This document shows, piece after piece, positions 42,137 to 49,565 of a stretch of 64,000 nt of DNA. The stretch's first letter is position 1. Every line of letters starts with the position of its first letter. The notes below the pieces were generated by a model. The model was not told where the DNA came from. It saw only the letters and a program-made list of their open reading frames with translations, and made no database searches. The translations under genes and the position numbers were made by a program. Source of the stretch: Asanoa hainanensis (GTDB lineage: Bacteria; Actinomycetota; Actinomycetes; Mycobacteriales; Micromonosporaceae); the NCBI RefSeq assembly GCF_900188485.1, contig NZ_FZPH01000013.1:1-64000 (forward strand), in the 5' to 3' direction.

Positions 42137-42931
42137 GTGCCGACCTCGGTGCTCCTCGCTGTCCTCGCCGCAGCCGGGCTGCTCGCTCTGGCACCGGCCC
42201 TCGTGCGCCGGTACGACGCCACCGAGCGATTGGTGGCGGAGAGGGCACTGTCGACGGCGCGGGTGCTGTCCCGCCGCCGCCGGCGTCGCACCGTGCCCGG
42301 CCGCCGCCCGATCCGCGGCTCGCGGGCGGTGGTCCCTCCGCTGCGCCCGGAAGTGCCGGTCTCCGCTCCCCCGGTCTCGGCCCCACCCGTCTCCGCGCCA
42401 CCTTTTGCCCGCCGGTCGCCGCGGCTGCGCGCGGTCCCACCGGGCGTCATGGCGCGCCCCACCCGCCGCCAGCGCCCGGCCGCCCGCCGCCACGCCACCG
42501 CGATCTACCGCCGCCGCCGGGTGCTCGCGGCGCTGATCCTGCTCAACCTGGTCGAGCTGGTCGGCGTCTTCCTGGTCGGGCCGGGCTTCTGGGTGGGTGT
42601 CGCGGTGACCGGCACACTCCTGCTCGTCTACCTGGCCCACCTGCGCAGCCGGGCCCTCGCCGACCGGGCGCGGCGCCGCCAGCAGGCCCGCCGGGCGGCG
42701 TGGCTGGCCGCCCGCCAGGCCGAGGTCCGGGCGGAGCAGGCCCGGCGGGCGGAGGTCCGGCGGGAGCAGCAGCGGCGCCTGGCCGCCCAACGCGAGGCGG
42801 TCCGCCGGGCCGCCATGGGCCTGGACCGCCCAGCCGACCTACCCCCGGCCGCGACGGGCTCGGTCTCCTACCGGCGAGCGGGCGGTTTGCGGGGTCGCCC
42901 GTACGAAGCGCGCCGCAGCAACACGGCGTAG
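42137..42931 (+). CDS. sepX: SepX/GlpR-type divisome membrane protein
   Basis: 264 residues. GTG 42137 was taken as the start because GGGAGGG ends seven bases before it; GTG 42131 and TTG 42119 are alternatives. N-terminal helix VPTSVLLAVLAAAGLLALAP, a long Arg/Pro/Ser-rich stretch, two further helices (LAALILLNLVELVGVFLV, FWVGVAVTGTLLLVYL) and a coiled-coil-like Arg/Ala/Gln tail (RRRQQARRAAWLAARQAEV). SepX (GlpR) localises to septa in Streptomyces and interacts with the divisome. The order galU-moeA-GNAT-sepX is conserved in actinomycetes and is the main support for the symbol. Confidence 0.75.
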   Translation: MPTSVLLAVLAAAGLLALAPALVRRYDATERLVAERALSTARVLSRRRRRRTVPGRRPIRGSRAVVPPLRPEVPVSAPPVSAPPVSAPPFARRSPRLRAVPPGVMARPTRRQRPAARRHATAIYRRRRVLAALILLNLVELVGVFLVGPGFWVGVAVTGTLLLVYLAHLRSRALADRARRRQQARRAAWLAARQAEVRAEQARRAEVRREQQRRLAAQREAVRRAAMGLDRPADLPPAATGSVSYRRAGGLRGRPYEARRSNTA

Positions 42932-43002
42932 GACCTGGTTCGCTGCCGGGAGGGTCCACCTGTTAGCCTTATCGCCGGTTCGCCAGACGCAAGTCCGGCG
43001 GC

Positions 43003-43079
43003 GGGGCTGTGGCGCAGACCGGTAGCGCACCTCGTTCGCATCGAGGGGGTCAGGGGTTCAAATCCCCTCAGCTCCACCA
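43003..43079 (+). tRNA. tRNA-Ala (anticodon CGC), CCA encoded
   Basis: 77 bases with a 7-bp acceptor stem GGGGCTG/CAGCTCC (one G-U), D arm with GCGCAG..CGC, anticodon arm CCTCG-TTCGCAT-CGAGG giving CGC for GCG codons, and T arm with GGTTCAAATCC. The 3' CCA is encoded. A weak -10-like TAGCCT precedes it. The stop codon of an AbiE-like toxin on the other strand lies in its 3' half (43058-43060). Confidence 0.95.
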
Positions 43080-43831
43080 ACAGGCAACACGCTGTGCAGC
43101 AGTTCGCTCACGAGCTGCAGGTCGGCTATCTCGATTTCCTGGCCGTCTGGCACGGCACGGATGACCCGCAACGATCTCGTCGCCTGGTGATCGAACCACC
43201 GACTGGCATGGCGACAAGCGTCCTCTCGAATCTGCGGCTCACTGCTCGCCAACTGGGTGAGTGCCGTCGGCCCGGCGACCGGGTCGACACAGAGTCGGAT
43301 GATGTCGAGCAGGTCCGTGGCTTCCTTGGCCCGACCGCGGTTCATCACCGACTGAAGCTTCATGGCGACGAGCGGCCCTGGTTCGGCGACGCGTACCGCC
43401 AGGTCAGGAAGGCCGGTCGCGCGGATCGTCACCAGCGTCGCGCTGGCGGCCGCCCACGCGTGCGACAACACGTGCAGGCGATCGGTGGGGTCTTCCGGCA
43501 GCTGAGCAAGATCGGCGTCCGTCACCTCCAGAAGGTCCACCTGGACCTGCCCGATCGCGGTCGGCACCAACACTCCTGAGGGCCCGCTGCGCGACGCGCC
43601 GCTGCTCAGCAGCAGTTCGAGCTGGGTGGGCTCGCCATCGTGCCGCCGGTGCACGGTGTCCAGGTCGGTGGTCGCTCGATACGGCCGGCTCAGCCGGCAG
43701 ACGACGGCCAACCCGCCGACGACGGTGACCTCGCGACCGGTGCGTTCCGCGACGGCCGGTATCGCGAGGACGAGCGCCGACATCGACGTCCCTGCCAGAT
43801 CGACGACCGGCCGAGCATTGCTACCAGACAC
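43058..43831 (-). CDS. AbiEii-like nucleotidyltransferase (type IV TA toxin-like)
   Basis: 257 residues from GTG 43831 (GGAGG at nine bases; the preceding antitoxin-like gene ends at 43821, an 11-base overlap). The nucleotidyltransferase core is VVGGLAVVCRLSRPYRATTDLDTVHRR-type: GG, then TDLD with two catalytic Asp. VPTAIGQVQVDLLEVTD supplies a possible third acidic residue. AbiEii/MenT-type toxins transfer nucleotides to tRNA acceptor ends. Gene order (AbiEi-like upstream, overlapping) matches AbiE systems. Its C-terminus is encoded by the antisense of tRNA-Ala 43058-43079. Confidence 0.75.
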   Translation of the reverse strand: MSGSNARPVVDLAGTSMSALVLAIPAVAERTGREVTVVGGLAVVCRLSRPYRATTDLDTVHRRHDGEPTQLELLLSSGASRSGPSGVLVPTAIGQVQVDLLEVTDADLAQLPEDPTDRLHVLSHAWAAASATLVTIRATGLPDLAVRVAEPGPLVAMKLQSVMNRGRAKEATDLLDIIRLCVDPVAGPTALTQLASSEPQIREDACRHASRWFDHQATRSLRVIRAVPDGQEIEIADLQLVSELLHSVLPVGGAEGI

Positions 43832-44855
43832 GAGGACCCGCCTCCGGGGGCGGGGTCCAATCCGCCAGCACCTCACGCCCGCGACCCGGATCGCTCGCCA
43901 GGTCGAGCGCGACGAACAACGGCCGCGCGAGCGGCCAGGTCGCTCCCGGTAGTTCGACACGGCGGGCGCAGACCAGCGGAAAGGGAGCAACCCGAATCGT
44001 CGCGGCACGCGATTCATGGCTTTGCGCGGCACCCAGCAACTGCGCGGCCCTGCGCAGGATGGTCTGGTCAGGCACGTAGAAGTCCGGCGGATGATCCGCT
44101 CTGATGCCGATGGGCGCGCCGTACGCCGCGGCCGCGACGCTGTCGGTGAGCGCCCAGCCCGTCGTCGCCGCGACGTCGTCGCGCCCGAGCCGGAGTGCGT
44201 CGTTGACCGGACCCGCCGTTCCTACGACGGGCGTCCGCGCCACGTCCACGCGCGCCGGCCTCCAGCGATCGGCGAGTTGCCAGAACAGGTCGGGCACAAC
44301 GGGCCTACCCCGCCCGTCGACCAGACCGGCGGCGCGCAGGTCGGCAACCGCCTTGGAGACCGTGCTCGCCGACCGCGCGAGAGTTCGCGCGATCTCGCGA
44401 ACAACCGGCGGCTCCGCGGGCCGCAGCAACATGAGTGCCGTCACTTCTTCGCTCACCCGGCCGGTGAGCGGCGGTGACTGGCCCGACACGCGCCCGAGCC
44501 TGGGCACGTTCGCGTCCACGAAGAGGCCCTTGCCGGCGAGGTGCAGGTGACCGCGAAGGTCAAGCCAGCCCCAGCCAGCAGCCCTCAGGATCTCCCGCGC
44601 CTGCTCGGTAATCCGGTCGGCGACCAGCACCGGGACACCGACCTCTCCGCTTTCCCAATTGCCCAGTCGCCGTTCCAACCCGTCCGCGGCGGCAAGCGAG
44701 ACCTGCTTGATCTGCACCAGGATCTGCCCACCGGCCGCGTTGACCAGGATCAGGTCGGCGCCGGAATCGGCAGCCGGATCCTTAACCTCCAAGCCGACCG
44801 CCAGCGCGGCGTCCCGAAGCTCTTCGACGCCGTTCGACCCGGGGGCAGCACACAT
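43821..44855 (-). CDS. AbiEi-like antitoxin with nuclease-like N-terminus
   Basis: 344 residues from ATG 44855. Middle winged helix-turn-helix: PPVVREIARTLARSASTVSKAVADLRAAGLVDG (about 157-190). The C-terminal part (about 200-344) has the AbiEi-like strands APIGIRADHPPDFYVP and ATIRVAPFPL. The N-terminal 100 residues look like a PD-(D/E)XK-type fold (D34, then ILVQIK at 45-50 with Lys50), unlike standard AbiEi. It should bind its own promoter at the inverted repeat 44870-44907 and neutralise the neighbouring nucleotidyltransferase. Function is inferred from pairing and order. Confidence 0.65.
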   Translation of the reverse strand: MCAAPGSNGVEELRDAALAVGLEVKDPAADSGADLILVNAAGGQILVQIKQVSLAAADGLERRLGNWESGEVGVPVLVADRITEQAREILRAAGWGWLDLRGHLHLAGKGLFVDANVPRLGRVSGQSPPLTGRVSEEVTALMLLRPAEPPVVREIARTLARSASTVSKAVADLRAAGLVDGRGRPVVPDLFWQLADRWRPARVDVARTPVVGTAGPVNDALRLGRDDVAATTGWALTDSVAAAAYGAPIGIRADHPPDFYVPDQTILRRAAQLLGAAQSHESRAATIRVAPFPLVCARRVELPGATWPLARPLFVALDLASDPGRGREVLADWTPPPEAGPRVW

Positions 44856-44869
44856 GGCCCTCAGCGTAC

Positions 44870-44907
44870 AGTGTTTGGTGTCCGGTCATTACCGAACACC
44901 GAACACT
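44870..44907. promoter_or_regulatory. operator of the AbiE-like pair
   Basis: Arms 44870-44885 and 44892-44907 pair over 16 bp with two mismatches around a 6-nt loop. Each arm is built of two near-identical heptamers (CGAACAC twice on one side). It ends 15 bases before the antitoxin ATG and overlaps the radical SAM stop codon by two bases, a good site for AbiEi-type autoregulation and also possibly a terminator for the radical SAM gene. Confidence 0.65.
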
Positions 44908-46840
44908 AGAGCAGGGTGAGTTGCTCTGGCTCCGGTGGTTGGGCCGGGAGCTGGCGCGGCTCGAAGCTGTCCTGGCGGTCCAGGCCGTGTCGGCGTGCTG
45001 CCTGGCGGACCCGGGCCGTGATCTCACGTTGGTAGTCCTTCGGTAGGTATGAGCCGGCCCGATAGAGCTCCCGGTAGCGCGGCACCAGTTCCGGGAACTC
45101 GCGGCCCAGCCACCTCGCGTACCAGTCGCGGGTGCCTGGCCTCAAATGCAGGGAGATGCCGTTGACGCCGGCCGCGCCCGCTTCGGCGACCGCCGCCACT
45201 GTGCGGTCGATGGATTCCTCGGTGTCGGTCAGGCCCGGCAGGATCGGGGCTACCAGGACCCCGACCCGGAAGCCCGCGTCCGTCAGGCGGCGCACCGCGT
45301 CGAGGCGGCGGCGTGGGCTCGGCGTGCCCGGCTCGACCCGCCGCCACAGCTCCTCGTCGACGAAGCCGATCGAGAAGGACAGGCCCACCGAGGTCACCGC
45401 GGCGGCCTGCTGGAGCAGCTCCAGGTCGCGGAGGATCAGGGTGCCCTTGGTCAGGATCGAGAACGGGTTGGCGAAGTCGCGCAGCGCCGACAGGATCTGG
45501 GGCATCAGCCGGTAGCGGCCCTCCGCCCGCTGGTAGACGTCGACGTTCGTGCCCATCGCGATGTGCTCGCCCTGCCAGCGGCGGGCCGAGAGCTCCTTGC
45601 GGACCAGGTCGCCCGCGTTGACCTTGACGATGATCTTGCTGTCGAAGTCGTGGCCCGGGTCCAGGTCGAGGTACGTGTGCGTGTTGCGGGCGAAGCAGTT
45701 GTGGCTGACCACGCCGTTGGCGATGAAGTCGCCCGTGCCCGTGGTGATGTCGTAGAGCGGCAGGTCGACGCCGAGGGGCTCGACCTTGACCACGTCGAGC
45801 GGGACGTTGGACTTGAGCGCCAGGCCCTCGATCGAGCGCTTGTGGGTCGCGGCCGGGTCGGTCGTGTGCAGGAAGCGCAGCCGCTCGACCAGGCCACCGA
45901 CGATCCGCACGTACCAGCCGCGCGCGCCGCCCGTGCGCCGCACCGCGAAGTCGAAGCCGAGGGCCCGCAGCGCCGAAGCGACCTCGTCGATCGTCTCGCG
46001 GTCGATGCTGCCGATCCGCAGCGCGGTGCCGTCGTGCGCGCCCTCCGCGTCGAAGACGCCGGCCAGGAAGCCCTTGCGCCAGTCGTCGGTCAACGCCGAC
46101 GGCACCGCCATGCGGCCCGCGGCGGCCAGCCGGGCCACCGACGGCGGGGCATCGGCGAGGTAGCGGCGGGTGCGGTCGAGCGGCTCGCGGTCGGTGACGC
46201 TGACGTCGCCCCGGCTCATGCCGCACAGGTAGCCCGCCCGGTAGTCGGTCGTGTCGGCCGGCGGCGACGCGAACCGACCGACCCCCATCAGCTTGTTGCC
46301 GCTGGTCAGGTGGGGGCGCTGGTCGGCACCGCCCATCGAGCCGGTGACGTGCTTCCACCCGCGCTCGGTGAGGAAGCGGTGGTCGCCGCTGGCCACGAGC
46401 TCGGTGCCGTCGGCCAGGGTGACTCGGTAGCCGGGCTTCGTCGTGCGCCAGTGCGCGAGCACCTCGGTGATCGCGTAGCGCCGGTACGTGCCGTTGCGGA
46501 CCGTGCCGTAGATGCGGTCGCCGACCGCCAGGTCACGCAGCGCGCGGGTGCGGCCGTCGGCCATCAGGATGCGGGTGTCGCCGTCCAGGCAGTAGGTGCA
46601 GGCGTGACTGCAGCCCCGGTACGGGTTGATCGTCCAGTCGAAGCCCATCCGCGAGTTGCCGGGCACCCGGTTGATGATTGATTTGGCCCGCACCTCGTAG
46701 AACGTCATGCCGGCGAAGCCCGGTGTGTCGAACGTGCGCGCTACTGCGCCGGGCAGCGCCAGCGGCAGGGGTGGTGTCGCCGGCGCCGCCCGGTCTGGGA
46801 CGACCGAGACGGGGAGAGCCGACAGGTTGTCCCAACGCAT
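44906..46840 (-). CDS. Rv2578c-type radical SAM protein with intein
   Basis: 644 residues from ATG 46840, of which 298 (84-381) are an intein. Spliced product is about 346 residues. N-extein ends GCSHACTY; the C-extein begins CFARNTHTYLDLDPG. Together they give the cluster motif CxxxCxxC, where the third Cys is the residue after the intein. Further motifs of this family: KIIVKVNAGDLVRKEL, ALRDFANPFSILTKGTLILRD and AGAAGVNGISLHL. Such enzymes make a 5'-deoxyadenosyl radical through a [4Fe-4S] cluster; substrate unknown. The in-frame ATG 46876 lies further out but has no family support. No partner gene in an operon. Confidence 0.9.
   Translation of the reverse strand: MRWDNLSALPVSVVPDRAAPATPPLPLALPGAVARTFDTPGFAGMTFYEVRAKSIINRVPGNSRMGFDWTINPYRGCSHACTYCLDGDTRILMADGRTRALRDLAVGDRIYGTVRNGTYRRYAITEVLAHWRTTKPGYRVTLADGTELVASGDHRFLTERGWKHVTGSMGGADQRPHLTSGNKLMGVGRFASPPADTTDYRAGYLCGMSRGDVSVTDREPLDRTRRYLADAPPSVARLAAAGRMAVPSALTDDWRKGFLAGVFDAEGAHDGTALRIGSIDRETIDEVASALRALGFDFAVRRTGGARGWYVRIVGGLVERLRFLHTTDPAATHKRSIEGLALKSNVPLDVVKVEPLGVDLPLYDITTGTGDFIANGVVSHNCFARNTHTYLDLDPGHDFDSKIIVKVNAGDLVRKELSARRWQGEHIAMGTNVDVYQRAEGRYRLMPQILSALRDFANPFSILTKGTLILRDLELLQQAAAVTSVGLSFSIGFVDEELWRRVEPGTPSPRRRLDAVRRLTDAGFRVGVLVAPILPGLTDTEESIDRTVAAVAEAGAAGVNGISLHLRPGTRDWYARWLGREFPELVPRYRELYRAGSYLPKDYQREITARVRQAARRHGLDRQDSFEPRQLPAQPPEPEQLTLL
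45698..46591 (-). other. intein (Hint domain with LAGLIDADG-type remnant)
   Basis: Residues 1-298 of the intein run from CLDGDTRIL (block A, Cys1) to VVSHN (block G), followed by Cys as +1 nucleophile. Block B is ASGDHRFLT; block F is DLPLYDITTG. Between them, FLAGVFDAEG (about residues 175-184) is a LAGLIDADG motif and GYLCGMSRGD (about 120-129) is a degenerate partner, so a homing endonuclease domain is present but may be impaired. It is inserted exactly before the third cluster cysteine of the radical SAM protein, so only spliced enzyme can bind the cluster. Confidence 0.9.
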
Positions 46841-46898
46841 TACCCGATTCGAACACGTGTACGAGCAAGATTGCAAGCGCCCTGCTCACAGACGCGAA

Positions 46899-46929
46899 CA
46901 GGGCGCCCCGCGCGAAGCGGGACGCCCTG
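46899..46929 (-). terminator. terminator of thioredoxin gene
   Basis: CAGGGCG-C-CCCGC and GCGGG-A-CGCCCTG form a 12-bp stem with one mismatch and a 5-nt loop, 13 bases beyond the thioredoxin stop codon. It also stands upstream of the radical SAM gene, which therefore needs its own promoter or read-through. Confidence 0.65.
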
Positions 46930-46941
46930 CTCAAAAGACTC

Positions 46942-47313
46942 TCAGTGCTCGTGGGAGGCGTGCTCAGCGAGCTGCTTGCGTACGTCGTCCATGTCCAGCG
47001 CACGGACCTGGGAGATCAGGGACTCCACCGCGGACTCCGGCAGGGCGCCCGGCTGCGAGAACACGATCACGCCGTCGCGCAGCGCCATCAGGGTCGGGAT
47101 CGAGCGGATGTCGTAGCGGGCGGCCAGCTCGACCTGCGCCTCGGTGTCGACCTTGCCGAACACCACGTCCTCGTGCTTCTCGCTCTGCTTGTCGTAGACC
47201 GGCGCGAACCGCAGACACGGCCCACACCAACTAGCCCAGAAGTCGACGAGAACGATGCCGTCACCGCCGGTGACCTTGTCAAAGTTCTCCGTGGTCAGCT
47301 CAACGGTCGCCAT
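46942..47313 (-). CDS. trxA: thioredoxin
   Basis: 123 residues. Catalytic WCGPC (Cys30, Cys33) in VLVDFWASWCGPCLRFAP, Asp/Lys-rich flank, cis-Pro in IRSIPTLMALRDG, and the usual C-terminal helix. It reduces disulfides in the cytoplasm with electrons from thioredoxin reductase. A His/Glu tail (AEHASHEH) extends the usual end by about ten residues. Upstream lies a SigR/SigH-like promoter, and a hairpin at 47340-47355 (GCCCC-ATCC-GGGGC) stands in the 5' leader. Confidence 0.93.
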   Translation of the reverse strand: MATVELTTENFDKVTGGDGIVLVDFWASWCGPCLRFAPVYDKQSEKHEDVVFGKVDTEAQVELAARYDIRSIPTLMALRDGVIVFSQPGALPESAVESLISQVRALDMDDVRKQLAEHASHEH

Positions 47314-47367
47314 TGATCACTCCGATCGGTGCTGATGCGTGCCCCATCCGGGGCATCCGTGGTTCAT

Positions 47368-47394
47368 AACGACGCAGGGCCCCATGCCATTCCC
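47368..47394 (-). promoter_or_regulatory. SigR/SigH-type promoter of trxA
   Basis: On the minus strand GGGAAT (47394-47389), an 18-base spacer, and GTT (47370-47368) match the GGAAT-N18-GTT consensus of thiol-stress sigma factors of actinomycetes. The transcript would start about ten bases past GTT, roughly 50 bases before the trxA ATG. Assignment to SigR/SigH is inferred from the consensus and from trxA being a standard target. Confidence 0.7.
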
Positions 47395-47779
47395 CACCGA
47401 ACCGGGCCAGGGTCGGGCAAGGTGGCGCTGGTCACTCGCGTCACTCTGGAACCAGTCAAGATCAGCATCGCGTACGGTGATGGGAGCGATTCCATACCGT
47501 TAGGCCCATCCGCCTGCCGTTATCCCTCGATCACCGGCACGGCAAGGGAAAACGACACGGGTGACGAACGGTTCGAAAGTCGATCACTCTTACGATACGT
47601 AATGTTGCAGAACCATAACGGGTGACCCCCGTCACTTCCCGAAGGGTTTTCTGGTACCGGTTGGTCCGGCAAAATCGTAAGGACAAGCGTGGGCGGCGGG
47701 TGCCGGGGAGGGCCCCGCCGCTCATTGCGTCCGCACCCTTTCTCCGGCCAGCAAAGCGCGCCGACGTTAAAGTGCGGGC
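47395..47779. other. long non-coding intergenic region
   Basis: No credible gene is seen in this 385-base stretch between the trxA promoter and the MaoC-like gene. It holds an AT-richer segment (47560-47620) and a perfect GTGAC-CCCC-GTCAC dyad at 47622-47635, 145 bases before the MaoC start, which may be an operator. A frame of 98 codons across it has no family features and poor codon usage. Confidence 0.4.
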
Positions 47780-48295
47780 ATGCGGTTCGGGCGCTATTTC
47801 GAAGAGTTCGAGGTCGGCGACGTCTATCGGCACTGGCCCGGCAAGACCGTCACCGAGGCCGACGATCACCTCTTCTGCCTGCTGACGATGAACCACCATC
47901 CGCTCCACCTGGACGCCCACTACGCCCAGACGTCCACGGAGTTCGGTCGCAACGTGGTGGTCGGCAACTACATCTACTCGCTGCTGCTCGGCATGTCGGT
48001 GGCCGACGTCAGCGGCAAGGCGATCGCCAACCTCGAGGTCGAGTCCCTGCGGCACGTCGCGCCGACCTTCCACGGCGACACCATCTACGGCGAGACGACG
48101 GTGCTCGACAAGCGGGAGTCCGGCTCGAAGCCGGACCGCGGCGTCGTGGCGGTCGAGACCCGCGGCTACAACCAGGACGGCACGATGGTCTGCGTCTTCC
48201 GCCGCAAGGTGATGGTGCCCAAGCGGGAGCACGCGGCGGCACCCGACGGACGGGACCCCGAGCGCCCCAGCTTTCCCGAGCCCGTCCCCCGCTAG
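47780..48295 (+). CDS. MaoC-like hydratase
   Basis: 171 residues. Hot-dog fold with the hydratase motif: DDHLFCLLTMNHHPLHLD (Asp and His of the R-hydratase active site), GNYIYSLLLGMS and GDTIYGETTVLDKRES, RGYNQDGTMVCVFRRKVMVPKR. It would hydrate trans-2-enoyl-CoA or a beta-hydroxyacyl intermediate; some relatives act in aromatic or mesaconyl-type pathways. Single gene with a 5' dyad at 47622. A basic/Pro tail ends the protein. Confidence 0.85.
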   Translation: MRFGRYFEEFEVGDVYRHWPGKTVTEADDHLFCLLTMNHHPLHLDAHYAQTSTEFGRNVVVGNYIYSLLLGMSVADVSGKAIANLEVESLRHVAPTFHGDTIYGETTVLDKRESGSKPDRGVVAVETRGYNQDGTMVCVFRRKVMVPKREHAAAPDGRDPERPSFPEPVPR

Positions 48296-48350
48296 AACCG
48301 GCTGGTCGCGCGGGCGCAAATGCGGCATATGCTGACCTTGGGAGGTCGTT

Positions 48351-48833
48351 ATGCCAAGCCAGCCCGCGCCCGGCGATCCACTGTCGGTCCCGTTCCCGAA
48401 CGTCGCCATCGACGTCTTCACCGCCCAGGAATGGGAGCTGCTGGTGCGGCTGCCCGGGCGCGTGATCGTCGCGGCCACCCACACCGGTCGCCCGGGACGG
48501 TCGGTTCGCGAGGGGCTGGCGGGCCTGGACGCGATGGCCGCCGGCCGCGCGTTCGACAGCGACCTGGTGCGCGCGGTGGTCGCCGCCGTCTATGCCGAAC
48601 GGATGCCGTCGGTGCCCAGCCGCCCCGCCCGTGACCTGCTCGACGAGTGCCGGGACGCTGTCCGGGTGCTCGGCGAGCGCGCCGACCCCGCTGACTCCGC
48701 CGCCTACCGGCAGTGGGTCCAGTCGATCGCCGCCCGCGTGTGCACCGGGGGCCGCGGCCCGGCCGCCGGCCAGCTCGGCCCGGGTGACCGCTGGTTCCTG
48801 GCCGACCTCGGACACGCCCTGGGCATGGTCTGA
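48351..48833 (+). CDS. conserved hypothetical protein, 160 aa
   Basis: No named family. Soluble, with a helical pattern: DVFTAQEWELLVRLPGRVIVAATHTGRPGRSVREGL at the front and DSAAYRQWVQSIAARVCTGG then LGPGDRWFLADLGHALGM at the end. Found next to a SpoU methyltransferase in actinomycetes; a conserved actinobacterial protein of unknown role. GGAGG lies nine bases before the start. Confidence 0.6.
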   Translation: MPSQPAPGDPLSVPFPNVAIDVFTAQEWELLVRLPGRVIVAATHTGRPGRSVREGLAGLDAMAAGRAFDSDLVRAVVAAVYAERMPSVPSRPARDLLDECRDAVRVLGERADPADSAAYRQWVQSIAARVCTGGRGPAAGQLGPGDRWFLADLGHALGMV

Positions 48834-48883
48834 TCATCGGGCCGGTTCGCGCTCCGTCGTGCGTACCCCTTTAAATTGCCGGT

Positions 48884-49510
48884 GTGGAAGCGGAGGGTGA
48901 GGTCGGCGTCGGGCCGTGGCCAGGTCCATGGCCGGCCGATCCGAAGTTCGACCCGGAGCTGCTGGAAGCGGGCGACCGGCGCAACGTCGTCGACCGCTAC
49001 CGCTACTGGCGGCACGAGGCGGTGGTGGCCGACCTCGATCTGCGGCGGCACGACTTCCACGTTGCCATCGAGAACTGGCAACACGACTTCAACATCGGCA
49101 CCGTGGTACGCAACGCCAACGCGTTCCTGGCGGCCGAGGTGCACGTGGTCGGCAACCGGCGGTGGAACCGGCGCGGCGCGATGGTGACCGATCGGTATCA
49201 GCACGTCCGCCACCACCCGACGATCGAGGAGTTCGTCTCCTGGGCGCACGGTGCCGACCTGCCCGTGATCGGGATCGACAACCTGCCTGGCTCGCGCCCG
49301 CTGGAGACGGTGATCGTGCCGCGCCGGTGCGTCATGCTCTTCGGACAGGAGGGTCCGGGGCTCTCCGACACCGCCCGCGGGGCCTGTGACCAGCTCTTCT
49401 CCATCGCCCAGTACGGCTCGACCCGGTCCATCAACGCGGGCGTGGCCAGCGGCATCGCCATGCACGCCTGGATCCGGACGTACGGGGAGCCACCACCCTC
49501 CGGCGGGTGA
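48884..49510 (+). CDS. SpoU/TrmH-family RNA methyltransferase
   Basis: 208 residues from GTG 48884. SPOUT-fold 2'-O-methyltransferase: motif 1 WQHDFNIGTVVRNANAF with the catalytic Arg/Asn pair, motif 2 CVMLFGQEGPGLS and motif 3 SIAQYGSTRSINAGVASGIAMHAWI for SAM binding in the trefoil knot. It modifies rRNA or tRNA ribose. The N-terminal 40 residues (ADPKFDPELLEAGDRRNV) are extra compared with minimal TrmH. Separate transcription unit. Confidence 0.88.
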   Translation: MEAEGEVGVGPWPGPWPADPKFDPELLEAGDRRNVVDRYRYWRHEAVVADLDLRRHDFHVAIENWQHDFNIGTVVRNANAFLAAEVHVVGNRRWNRRGAMVTDRYQHVRHHPTIEEFVSWAHGADLPVIGIDNLPGSRPLETVIVPRRCVMLFGQEGPGLSDTARGACDQLFSIAQYGSTRSINAGVASGIAMHAWIRTYGEPPPSGG

Positions 49511-49565
49511 CCGAAAGCGCCGGAATGCTTGACTCGCCACCCGCACCGCGAGGAACGTAACGGGC

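Noticed and set aside
43003-44907. Search for a duplicated tRNA-Ala 3' end that would mark an integrated island
   Set aside because: No second copy of the last 15 or more tRNA bases was found by eye downstream; an integrase gene is also absent, so tRNA-targeted integration is not claimed.
47329-47625. 98-codon frame between trxA and the MaoC-like gene
   Set aside because: It runs through the trxA leader hairpin and promoter and shows no domain or third-position GC bias like that of neighbouring genes.
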